A stretch of 57,382 nt of DNA from Hyphomicrobiales bacterium (lineage in GTDB: Bacteria; Pseudomonadota; Alphaproteobacteria; Rhizobiales; Xanthobacteraceae). Under the pieces are notes generated by a model, which saw only the letters and a program-made list of their open reading frames with translations, made no database searches and was not told where the DNA came from. Each line of letters begins with the position of its first letter. Within the stretch, counting starts at the first letter, position 1. The stretch spans positions 1 through 57,382 of the forward strand of contig PLJS01000309.1 of assembly GCA_003140315.1 (NCBI GenBank). Direction: 5' to 3'. The position numbers and the translations under genes were made by a program. Of the stretch, positions 8,626 to 16,582 are shown piece after piece.

Positions 8626-8886
8626 GTCGCATGAAATTGTTCCATTCGACAATGCACCGTTCTTATGTCGTTCGACATCGCTCATTCGGTATCGACTAAC
8701 CTGCGGTTACCTCGACGTAACCCTCGCGTGCGTTCATGACGCGGCGACTCGCGTAGAATCACCAATCGAGAATCTACGACTAGATCGTTCAACGCACGTA
8801 GTTCTACTGAATGAGAAGCGTGTGGAGTTGCGTGACGAAACCATAGCGATGCGCAGCGCCAAAGCGCACAAAAAGGGGGATTTCGA
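8626..8886. other. Intergenic leader of the response regulator gene, with short inverted repeats
   Basis: This 261-base stretch has no supported gene. Two small perfect inverted repeats stand out: ATGTCG-TT-CGACAT at 8665-8678 and GGTTAC-six bases-GTAACC at 8705-8722. They could be regulator sites or weak hairpins after the upstream gene. Neither is followed by a T-run, so I do not call a terminator. A purine-rich ribosome-binding site (AGGGGG) lies just before the next ATG. Confidence 0.45.
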
Positions 8887-9543
8887 ATGTTGAACCAGCT
8901 CACCGGTGAAATCTTTGTGGCCGACGATGATCCGTCGGTGCGCGACGTGCTGTCGTCGATCTTCACGATCGAGGGTTATCAAGTTACAGGTTTTGGCGAA
9001 GGAGCCTCGCTGCTCAGCGCGGCGCGTTCGCGCGTGCCGGTCTGCATTCTGCTCGACGTCAACATGCCCGGGCGCTCGGGGCTGGATATCCTGAGGGAAC
9101 TCAATGCCCGCGACTATCCCGCCCCGATCTTCATCATCTCCGGCAAGCGCGATAGCGCAATGGTCGTCGACGCGATCAGGAACGGCGCATTGGATTTCAT
9201 CGAGAAGCCGTTCGATGTGGACAGCGTTTTCGGGCGCGTGCGGGAGGCCGTGGAGTCCTCGACGCGGCACGGCGAGACCAGGACCGCCTCCGATATCCTG
9301 ACCATGCCGTTTCGCGGCCGCGACCTGTTGACGCGTCGCGAATGCGAAGTGCTGGCGCGCATTGCGGCCGGCGCGTCGAACAAGGAGGCGGGTCGCCACC
9401 TCGGGATCAGTTCGCGCACCATCGAGGTGCATCGCGCGCGCATCATGGAAAAGGTCGGCGCCAAGAACGCGGCCGATCTCGTGCGCATCCTCTTCAGTCA
9501 GGACCGCCGCCACCGACCGGTCGGACTCAATCTGGCCGTCTGA
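8887..9543 (+). CDS. FixJ/NarL-type response regulator (REC + LuxR HTH)
   Basis: The 218-residue protein has an N-terminal receiver domain (about 10-125) with the acidic pair near VADDD, phospho-acceptor Asp57 in ILLDVNMP and a conserved lysine in IEKPFD. The C-terminal LuxR helix-turn-helix (about 145-210) contains LTRRECEVLARIAAG and ISSRTIEVHRARIMEK. The order and the short linker resemble FixJ. Once phosphorylated it should bind DNA. No simple kinase is adjacent, but the large hybrid kinase gene 295 bases downstream on the same strand is the obvious partner. The ATG follows an AGGGGG ribosome-binding site. Confidence 0.92.
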   Translation: MLNQLTGEIFVADDDPSVRDVLSSIFTIEGYQVTGFGEGASLLSAARSRVPVCILLDVNMPGRSGLDILRELNARDYPAPIFIISGKRDSAMVVDAIRNGALDFIEKPFDVDSVFGRVREAVESSTRHGETRTASDILTMPFRGRDLLTRRECEVLARIAAGASNKEAGRHLGISSRTIEVHRARIMEKVGAKNAADLVRILFSQDRRHRPVGLNLAV

Positions 9544-9837
9544 CCACTCTGACTCGCCGCGGTACGCGACGTTTCTGTATGCGACCGGCCGCGCGGCTGT
9601 TAGCGCGCTTTTCGTCCGTTATTTAGAGCATTGACTAGTGTTGGCGGTATTGCGTGCCGCCACGGCTTCGTACGTAGTCTATCTGACGTGCTTTAACCTA
9701 AGTATTTTCTCGGCTGTTGTTTCGCTTACACAATTCTACATACTTGCGAATACATCGGTTTAAGAAAGTCTTCACCGATAGATGTTGTATTTTGGAAAGA
9801 TTTTACTGTCCCTGAATGTTCCCATCGGAGTATCGCA
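9544..9837 (+). promoter_or_regulatory. Intergenic region upstream of the hybrid kinase gene
   Basis: This 294-base stretch is AT-richer than its surroundings and has no supported gene. It contains an inverted repeat ATCGGT (9754-9759) and ACCGAT (9774-9779) with a 14-base loop, about 60 bases before the kinase start. It probably carries the kinase promoter, but I could not identify convincing -35 and -10 boxes. Confidence 0.4.
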
Positions 9838-12800
9838 GTGATCGGACCACTCGGATCGGGCGTCGCGCCCGCGCCGCACCAACCGCGCCGTGCGATGGAC
9901 CGAGGCTTCGCGCGGCTGCGGAAAGCGGCGCACGACGATGCGACGAAACCGCCGTTTCTGTTCACCGCCGCGGCGGGCCCGCATGATCGCCGGTTTGCGC
10001 TCGCAGTCGTCGTGGTTTCGCTGCTGGCTTTCTTTGCCGCCATACCGTTCGCCCGCGTGCCGCTCGCGCAAGTCTGGGCCTTCATCCCGATCTACGAGTC
10101 CGCGCTCGCCATCAACGACCTGATCACCGCGAGCCTGCTGTTCGCGCTGTTCGCCATCCTGCGCTCGCGCGCGCTGCTGCTGCTCGCCTGCGGCTACCTG
10201 TTCACCGCCGCCATGGTGGTGCCGCACGCGCTGAGCTTTCCCGGACTGTTCTCACCCGAGGGGTTGCTGGGCGCCGGACCGCAGAGCACCGCGTGGCTTT
10301 TCAGTATTTGGCACGGTGGGTTTCCGCTGATCGTGATCGGCTACGCGCTGCTCAAGAACAGCAAACGCGACGCGTGGTCCGGCGCTTCGACGCGGACGGC
10401 GGTCATCGGTGGGATCGCGGCGGTCCTGGCCGCAGTCTGCGGCCTGACCGTGCTGACCACCGCCGGCCATGCGTTCTTGCCGGTCGTCATGGCAAACAAC
10501 ACCTACACGTTCGCGCTGGTGATGTTGACCGGGTCGGTGTGGCTGTTGAGCCTGATCGCGCTCGGCGTATTGCTGCTGCGGCGCCCGCATTCGGTGCTCG
10601 ACCTCTGGCTCCTGGTGACCTTGAGCGCATGGGTGTTCGATATCGCGCTCAGCGCCGTGTTCAACGGGGCACGGTTCGATCTCGGCTTTTATGCCGGACG
10701 GGCCTACGGCCTGTTGGCTGCCACCTTCGTGCTGCTGGTGCTGCTGCGCGAGACCGGCGTGATGTATGCGCGGCTCGCGCGCCTGTTGGAGTCCGAGCAG
10801 CGCGAGCGCCGGCGCGACATCGAGGAACGCCGGCGGCTGTTCGAGACCTCGCTCGACCTCATCCTGGTCGTCGACCGCAGGGGAATCATCACGCGCGTCA
10901 ATCCGAGCTCGATGCCGATCCTCGGCTACGCGCCGCAACAGATGATCGGCCGCGCCGCCGCCGATTTCCTTCATCCGGACGACGTCGAGAACAGCCGGAA
11001 GGAAATGCGCAAGGCGCGCCGCAGCGCCATCATTCGCAACTTCGAATGCCGTTACATCCGAAAAGACGGGCGCGTGGCGACGCTCGCATGGACCGGGCTC
11101 TGGTCCGAGCCCGATCGGGTATTCTTCTTCTTCGGCCGCGACACGACCGAACAAAGGCTGCTGGAGGAGAAGTTCCGCCTCGCAGTCGAGTCTTCGCCGA
11201 GCGGCACGATCATGGCCGACGCCGAGGGCCGGATCCTCCTGGTCAATGCCGAAACCGAAAAGCTGTTCGGTTATGGCAGGGAGGAACTGATCGGAAAATC
11301 GATCGATATCCTCGTGCCGCCGCACCACCGCGCCGCGCACCCGCTGCAGCGTGCCGCCTTCGCGCAGAACCCCGTCTCGGTTTCGCCGAATGCGCGCCAC
11401 GCAGGCCGTGGCCGCGAACTCTACGGCTTGCGCAAGAACGGCAGCGAATTTCCCGTCGAGATCGGACTGAACCCGATCCATGCGCGCGACGGATTGGTCA
11501 TTCTGACCACGATCGTCGACATCAGCGAGCGCCGTCGCGTCGATCGCCTGAAGGACGAATTCGTATCCACGGTCAGCCACGAGCTGCGCACGCCGCTCAC
11601 CTCCATCGCGGCCTCGCTTGGCCTGCTCACCGGAGGTGCGGTCGCGAAACTGCCCGACAATGCCGCGCGTCTCGTCACGATCGCCTACAACAACAGCCAG
11701 CGGCTGGTGCGGCTCATCAACGACATTCTCGATATCGAGAAGATCGAGTCGGGCAAGGTCACCTTCCATCTGCGGCCACTCGACGTGCTCGCGCTGGTGG
11801 AGCAGGCGATCGACGCAAACCGGGGCTTTGCCGAAGGGTATGGAGTGCGCATCCGCCTCGACGAGGCGTCGGTGGCAGGCGATGTGCGGGCGGATTCCGA
11901 TCGCCTCATGCAGGTCGTCACCAACCTGCTCTCGAACGCGGTCAAGTTCTCGCCGCGCGGCGCCGAAGTGCTGGTCGCGATCGAGGCGCGCGCCGCCGCG
12001 ATGCGGATTTCGGTGCGCGATCACGGACCCGGAATACCCGAGGACTTCAAGCCGCGTATCTTCGAGAAATTCGCCCAGGCCGACGCCTCGGACGCGCGAC
12101 AGAAGGGCGGCACCGGCCTGGGCTTGAGCATCGTCAAGCAGATCGTCGTCAGGCTCGATGGCAATGTCGGTTTCATGGACGCGCCGGGCGGCGGGACCAT
12201 CTTCTATATCGACCTTCCGGAATGCGAGCCGGCTGCCGAGGTGATTGCGCTCAGCGCAGAGGCGAACAACGCACTGCTGTTGATCTGCGACGATTACCGG
12301 CCCGCCGCGAACCTGCTCGCCGGGCAGCTCGGCAAGGTCGGCTTCATGTCCGATATCGCGACCAGCGGGGCGGAGGTGATCAAGCGGGCGCTGACGACTC
12401 GCTATGCGGCGATCCTGATGGATCTCCAGCTTCCCGATTGCGACGGCATCAGCCTCATTCAGCAATTGCGGGCGCAGCCGCAGAATCAGGATACGCCGAT
12501 CGTCGTCATCTCGAGCGATCCGGCGCGCGGTCTCGACGACGAGCGTTCCTCGAGCCTCGACGTGCTCGACTGGTTCCAGAAGCCCGTCGACATCAATCGG
12601 CTGACGCATGTGATCGACCGCGCCGGCACGCGAGAGGCCGGCCCCGACCTGCGCGTCCTGCATGTCGACGATGACCCCGACGTGCTTCGCAGCATCGGCC
12701 CGAGCCTCGGTGCGTCGACGCATTGGGTCACGGTCGACTCCATAGATGGCGCTCGCCGCGCGCTCGCCGCCGATCATTTCGATCTCGTCGTGATCGACGT

Positions 12801-13032
12801 GGCGCTCGCCGCAGGATCGGGGCTCGATCTGCTGCCGGAGCTGCACGACCGCGATGGAAACGCCATTCCAGTGATCATCCTGTCGGCGCAGGGCGCAAAT
12901 CCGCTCTACGCCGCCCAGATCCATTCCGCGCTCACCAAGTCGCGCGTACCGATCGACCAGCTCGTCGCGACACTGCGCCGGCGCCTGAACGGCAAGGCTT
13001 CGATATCGGTTGAGGAAAGAGAGACCGCATGA
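9838..13032 (+). CDS. Hybrid sensor histidine kinase: MASE4-PAS-PAS-HisKA-HATPase-REC-REC
   Basis: This 1064-residue membrane kinase starts at GTG, preceded by GGAG at a seven-base spacing. The N-terminus has about eight hydrophobic segments (residues 50-305) and matches the MASE4 sensor domain (for example IPIYESALAINDLITA and FPGLFSPEGLLGAGP). Two PAS domains follow (about 331-445 and 447-560). HisKA has His581 in SHELRTPLTSI, and the ATPase has NLLSNAVKFSP and GTGLGLSIVKQ. Two receiver domains end the protein, with Asp862 (ILMDLQLP) and Asp987 (VVIDVALA). It has no HPt domain of its own. The next gene, overlapping by ATGA, encodes a REC-HPt protein that could supply the missing phosphotransfer step. 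The signal it senses is unknown. Confidence 0.93.
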   Translation: MIGPLGSGVAPAPHQPRRAMDRGFARLRKAAHDDATKPPFLFTAAAGPHDRRFALAVVVVSLLAFFAAIPFARVPLAQVWAFIPIYESALAINDLITASLLFALFAILRSRALLLLACGYLFTAAMVVPHALSFPGLFSPEGLLGAGPQSTAWLFSIWHGGFPLIVIGYALLKNSKRDAWSGASTRTAVIGGIAAVLAAVCGLTVLTTAGHAFLPVVMANNTYTFALVMLTGSVWLLSLIALGVLLLRRPHSVLDLWLLVTLSAWVFDIALSAVFNGARFDLGFYAGRAYGLLAATFVLLVLLRETGVMYARLARLLESEQRERRRDIEERRRLFETSLDLILVVDRRGIITRVNPSSMPILGYAPQQMIGRAAADFLHPDDVENSRKEMRKARRSAIIRNFECRYIRKDGRVATLAWTGLWSEPDRVFFFFGRDTTEQRLLEEKFRLAVESSPSGTIMADAEGRILLVNAETEKLFGYGREELIGKSIDILVPPHHRAAHPLQRAAFAQNPVSVSPNARHAGRGRELYGLRKNGSEFPVEIGLNPIHARDGLVILTTIVDISERRRVDRLKDEFVSTVSHELRTPLTSIAASLGLLTGGAVAKLPDNAARLVTIAYNNSQRLVRLINDILDIEKIESGKVTFHLRPLDVLALVEQAIDANRGFAEGYGVRIRLDEASVAGDVRADSDRLMQVVTNLLSNAVKFSPRGAEVLVAIEARAAAMRISVRDHGPGIPEDFKPRIFEKFAQADASDARQKGGTGLGLSIVKQIVVRLDGNVGFMDAPGGGTIFYIDLPECEPAAEVIALSAEANNALLLICDDYRPAANLLAGQLGKVGFMSDIATSGAEVIKRALTTRYAAILMDLQLPDCDGISLIQQLRAQPQNQDTPIVVISSDPARGLDDERSSSLDVLDWFQKPVDINRLTHVIDRAGTREAGPDLRVLHVDDDPDVLRSIGPSLGASTHWVTVDSIDGARRALAADHFDLVVIDVALAAGSGLDLLPELHDRDGNAIPVIILSAQGANPLYAAQIHSALTKSRVPIDQLVATLRRRLNGKASISVEERETA

Positions 13033-13718
13033 CCGGACTTCGCATTCTTCACGTGGACGACGAGCCGGACATCCGGGAGGTCGTCGAACTCTCGCTCGGG
13101 CTCGATCCGGCGTTCACGGTGAAGAGCTGTGCCTCCGGCGGCGATGCGCTCGCGACCGTCGCCAAGTGGCGGCCGGACCTCATCCTGTGCGACGTCATGA
13201 TGCCGGTCATGGATGGGCCAGCTACCCTTGCACGGCTGCGCCAGAGCCCCGACACTGCCCGCATTCCGGTCGTCTTCATGACGGCGCGTGCCCAGGCACG
13301 CGAGATGGAACATTTCAAGTCGCTCGGCGCCTCGGGCGTGATCGCCAAGCCGTTCGATCCGATGACGCTCGCGACCTTCGTACGCCGCCAGCTGCATACC
13401 GCCGGCATCACCGCGTTGCGCGACGGCTTCCTCAAGCGGCTGCGCGCCGATGCCATCGCGCTTGCGTCGTGCCGGAGCGCGCTTGCGGCTGACCCGAAGG
13501 CGCCCGGCGCCCACGAGCAGATCGGCACCTTCGCGCACGCGCTCGCCGGAGCCGCCGGCATATTCGGCTTCGACCAGATCGGAGCCTCGGCCGCCACGCT
13601 GGAGAAGGCGATCGACAAGGCCGCAGCGCCCGCTGAGATCGATCACGTGCTCGACGCGCTTCTTGCGCTGATCGACGATGAATGGCGGCGCGCGTTGGTG
13701 CCTGCCGGGAATGCCTAA
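13029..13718 (+). CDS. Response regulator with C-terminal HPt domain (REC-HPt)
   Basis: The 229-residue protein has a receiver domain (residues 1-120; LHVDDEPDIRE, phospho-acceptor Asp55 in ILCDVMMPVMDGP, conserved lysine in IAKPFDP). A helical HPt-like domain (about 130-225) carries a likely phospho-histidine, His170, in FAHALAGAAGIFGFDQIG. A histidine phosphotransfer module fused behind a receiver is expected in a multi-step relay. The start overlaps the hybrid kinase stop (ATGA) and the end overlaps the glycosidase start by eight bases. The three genes are therefore tightly coupled. No DNA-binding or enzymatic output domain is present. Confidence 0.9.
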   Translation: MTGLRILHVDDEPDIREVVELSLGLDPAFTVKSCASGGDALATVAKWRPDLILCDVMMPVMDGPATLARLRQSPDTARIPVVFMTARAQAREMEHFKSLGASGVIAKPFDPMTLATFVRRQLHTAGITALRDGFLKRLRADAIALASCRSALAADPKAPGAHEQIGTFAHALAGAAGIFGFDQIGASAATLEKAIDKAAAPAEIDHVLDALLALIDDEWRRALVPAGNA

Positions 13719-14745
13719 AGCGCCCCGGCACCGATCGCCGTCATTCCGGCGTCGCCTCGTCGCGCTGTCGACGCTGATCCTGCTGGCCACGGGACAGGCG
13801 ACGCAGGCTCAGCGTCTCGACGGCTTCAACGTGATCGCGGCGGAAGGACACCCGTTCGGCAGCGCATCCGCGCGCCAGGCGCTCAAGACCGCCCGTGCCT
13901 TGGGCGCCAAGGCCGTCGCGGTCATCCCGTTCCTGTGGCAGCCGACCCCATCGAGCGAAGAGATCGTTCGCGGCAGCGACATGGGGGATGCCGAGCTTGC
14001 GGCGGCGATCCGTGACGCGCGCGCGCTCGGGTTCTTTGTGTTGGTCAAGCCGCATGTCTGGGTTCCGGGAAGCTGGGCGGGTGCGGTCGAGCCGGGCTCT
14101 GAGGCTGCGTGGCGGGCCTGGTTCACACGTTATCGCGTCGAGATCTTGCGGATCGCGCGGGTCGCCCAGGCCGAAGGCGCGGATGCGCTTGCGCTTGGCA
14201 CCGAGCTCACCAAGGCGATCGGGCGGCCGGAATGGCTCGAACTGACTGTAGCGGTGCGCGCGGTCTTCACGCGCGAGCTGATCTACGTGGCGCACGATCT
14301 CAAAGAGGCCGAGGCGGTCCCATTCTGGGATCGCCTGGATGCGATCGGCGTCAGCCTCTATCCGCCGCTTGGAAGCGACGAGGATCGCGCCGGCCGCATT
14401 GCCACGATGCAAGGCGTCGCCGAGGGCCTCGACCGGCTGGCCAAGCGCGTCGACAAGCCCGTGATCGTGGCCGAGATCGGCGTGCGATCGGCCGTCGGTG
14501 CGGCTGCCAAGCCCTGGGAGAGCGCCGAGGAACGCGTCGCGCGCGCCGATCCTCAACTGCAGGCGGACCTGCTGGCCGATTGGCTTGGCGCCTTGAATCG
14601 CCCCTCGGTCCGAAGTGTCCTGGTGTGGCGCTGGCTGACGGATCCGCGCGCGGGTGGTGTCGCCGATACCGACTTCACCGTGCAGGGAAAACCGGCAGAG
14701 CGCATACTCATGTGCGCCTGGGCCGCAGGCTGCGCTAAACCCTGA
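13711..14745 (+). CDS. Secreted GH113-like glycoside hydrolase
   Basis: From the chosen ATG the protein is 344 residues long with a signal peptide (RRRLVALSTLILLATG, likely cleavage after QATQA near residue 34). An upstream in-frame ATG at 13678 would put extra charged residues before the signal, so it is less likely. The body is a TIM-barrel of GH113 or related GH-A type. Candidate acid/base Glu165 is in LALGTELTKA, candidate nucleophile Glu255 is in VAEIGVRSA, and a late WRWLTDP motif follows. GH113 members act on beta-mannan-like polymers. Here, next to a polysaccharide synthase operon, it more likely trims or releases the polymer made by that operon. Its stop abuts the convergent barrel gene (TGATCA). 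Confidence 0.8.
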   Translation: MPKAPRHRSPSFRRRLVALSTLILLATGQATQAQRLDGFNVIAAEGHPFGSASARQALKTARALGAKAVAVIPFLWQPTPSSEEIVRGSDMGDAELAAAIRDARALGFFVLVKPHVWVPGSWAGAVEPGSEAAWRAWFTRYRVEILRIARVAQAEGADALALGTELTKAIGRPEWLELTVAVRAVFTRELIYVAHDLKEAEAVPFWDRLDAIGVSLYPPLGSDEDRAGRIATMQGVAEGLDRLAKRVDKPVIVAEIGVRSAVGAAAKPWESAEERVARADPQLQADLLADWLGALNRPSVRSVLVWRWLTDPRAGGVADTDFTVQGKPAERILMCAWAAGCAKP

Positions 14746-15555
14746 TCAGAATTTGTACCACGTCCCGAGCAGCACGCCGTTTTCCTGCAAAGCGTTGTGT
14801 CCGGCAAAGGTGGTAAAGCCACCAAACTGGATAGCCCAGCGCGGCGTCAGGTCATAGACCACGCTGAGCTGGAGCTTGTGATAGTCGTAGCTTGTCGTGA
14901 AAATCGGACCAGTGCCCGCGCCTTCCGACACGACGCTGAACGTCTGCACCAGCAACAGCCAGTTCGGCGCCGGCCGCACCCCGAAGGTTGCGTCGAACCT
15001 GAATTCATCGGGCGGGCCGCCGAAGCGAAAGCGCTGCGCAGCCTCTAAATTGATGAAGGCCGGCATGCCGCCGAGCGCGAAGCTGTAGCCGAACAGCGCG
15101 CGGATGTCGGTTTCGACGTCCGTATATCCGATCGCGGCCGGATTGCCGGCATCGGAGGTGCCGGGCACGCGCACGGTTGCCTGACCGGAGAACACCCAGG
15201 ACGGTCCGCTGAGGAACTGATAGCGCGCGCCAAACTCCGTATAGCCGAGGCCGGTCCGGTTCGGACTGCCCGGCATGTCGATGTCGACGTGCTGGAATCC
15301 CGGCAGGAACATTAAAGTAAGCTTGTCGGTCGCGCCGTACTCGAGCAGACCTTGCAGCTCGAATTTGGTGTAGCGCGGCGCGCTCACCACGTTCCCCTTC
15401 CAATCGAAAACGCTGTCCGCCTGGCTGAGCGTTCCGATCAGTGCGGCTTGTCCGGTGCCGGCATCGAGCGTCCAGGCTCCGGCGAACGCCGCGGTCGGTG
15501 CAACCAGAAGACTGAGGCCGAGAAGCGGCCCAATACTGACGCGAACGCTGAACAC
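14746..15555 (-). CDS. Small outer-membrane beta-barrel protein, possibly XagA-like
   Basis: The protein has 269 residues from a GTG start that is preceded by a GGGGGG ribosome-binding site. An in-frame ATG 33 bases upstream has no such site. A signal peptide (SIGPLLGLSLLVAPTAAFA) is followed by alternating polar and aromatic strands and a terminal phenylalanine (GTWYKF), the usual mark of a BAM-folded outer-membrane barrel. It is the last gene of the minus-strand polysaccharide block. It could be the outer-membrane exit for the polymer, comparable to the position of XagA in xag-type loci; that name is from memory and unverified. A general porin-like role is the alternative. Confidence 0.7.
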   Translation of the reverse strand: MFSVRVSIGPLLGLSLLVAPTAAFAGAWTLDAGTGQAALIGTLSQADSVFDWKGNVVSAPRYTKFELQGLLEYGATDKLTLMFLPGFQHVDIDMPGSPNRTGLGYTEFGARYQFLSGPSWVFSGQATVRVPGTSDAGNPAAIGYTDVETDIRALFGYSFALGGMPAFINLEAAQRFRFGGPPDEFRFDATFGVRPAPNWLLLVQTFSVVSEGAGTGPIFTTSYDYHKLQLSVVYDLTPRWAIQFGGFTTFAGHNALQENGVLLGTWYKF

Positions 15556-15600
15556 GATCCCCCCAAACCCTACGCAGTCACGCAACACGAAACAGAAAGT

Positions 15601-16569
15601 CTAGATGTCGACCGCGACCACGCGATCGCCGCCCGCCGCCGCGACGCCCTTGATGGTCGAGATCGCGTGGGTCAGCAGATGGACGCGGCCAAGGCCACGC
15701 CTCGCGTGGCCGGTCACGACGGCGACGGTCGCCGTGACGTGGTCGGCCGCGATCGATTCCGAATTCGCGATGTCGAGCTTGGCCACGGTGGCGCGCAAGG
15801 CTTCGGCAAGCTTCCGCGCGGCGCCTGCGCCGTATTCCGGCAGGATGAGGATGATCAGCCCGTTGCGATACGATGCCGCGATCGCCCCGATGGTCGCGAC
15901 CACGCCGCGGACCGCTTGCGCCACGCGTGCCTGGATGCCGCGGGCGACGTCCTCGCCCTGACCCGAGCGGTAGATGTCGAGCCGGTCGACGGAAAGCGCG
16001 AGCAGCGAAATCTCGTCGTCCGATTGCCGCTTGTCGGCATTGGTCAGATAGGCTTCGGCGACTTCCCCGACGAACAAGCCGGTCGTCTCGTCGATCCAGA
16101 TCGAAGCGCGGCGGTCGCCCCAGGTCGACAGGAAGGTCAAGAGTTCGCGTTCGCGCTGCTGGCGCCGTTCGAGCTCGCCCTTGAGCTTGAGCGCCGAGCG
16201 GACGCGGGCCAGCAACTCGACCCGGTTGACCGGCTTGGTGATGTAGTCGTTCGCTCCCGCGACGAATGCGTTCGCGAGGCTGTCCATGTCGGCGAGCGAC
16301 GTGACCATGATGATGGGCACGTCGGTGTAACGCAGGTCGTTGCGGATACGCGCGCAGGCCTCGATGCCGTCCACCTCCGGCATCACGATATCGAGCAGGA
16401 TGATGTCGGCCGTGGCGCCCTCGCCGGCGGCCTCTTCGAGGATGCCGAGCAGAGCGAACGCCTCCATGGCAGAGGTTGCCATGCTGATGTCGCGGTAGCC
16501 GGCGCTAAGCAGCGCGCCTTCCGTGATATCGCGGGAATCCTCAGAATCGTCGACGATGAGTATGCGCAT
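15601..16569 (-). CDS. Response regulator with degenerate GGDEF domain
   Basis: The protein has 322 residues. The ATG is fixed by a GGAGGT ribosome-binding site and by the receiver start MRILIVDDSEDSRD; the open frame continues 138 codons further upstream without meaning. The receiver domain has phospho-acceptor Asp60 in LLDIVMPEVDG and a conserved lysine in ITKPVN. The C-terminal half looks like a GGDEF domain (DETTGLFVGE near its start), but where the signature should be it reads YRNGLIILI. It therefore cannot be an active diguanylate cyclase by the usual chemistry. It may bind nucleotide or partner proteins instead. It lies 13 bases after the GT-C-like gene and is probably in the synthase operon. 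Confidence 0.85.
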   Translation of the reverse strand: MRILIVDDSEDSRDITEGALLSAGYRDISMATSAMEAFALLGILEEAAGEGATADIILLDIVMPEVDGIEACARIRNDLRYTDVPIIMVTSLADMDSLANAFVAGANDYITKPVNRVELLARVRSALKLKGELERRQQRERELLTFLSTWGDRRASIWIDETTGLFVGEVAEAYLTNADKRQSDDEISLLALSVDRLDIYRSGQGEDVARGIQARVAQAVRGVVATIGAIAASYRNGLIILILPEYGAGAARKLAEALRATVAKLDIANSESIAADHVTATVAVVTGHARRGLGRVHLLTHAISTIKGVAAAGGDRVVAVDI

Positions 16570-16582
16570 GTCTACCTCCGCC

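Noticed and set aside
9754-9779. Rho-independent terminator from ATCGGT/ACCGAT
   Set aside because: The stem has only six pairs, the loop is 14 bases and no T-run follows.
10252-12924. Open frame of 890 codons on the minus strand
   Set aside because: It is fully antisense to the hybrid kinase, shows no family signature and has the residue bias expected of a shadow in high-GC DNA.
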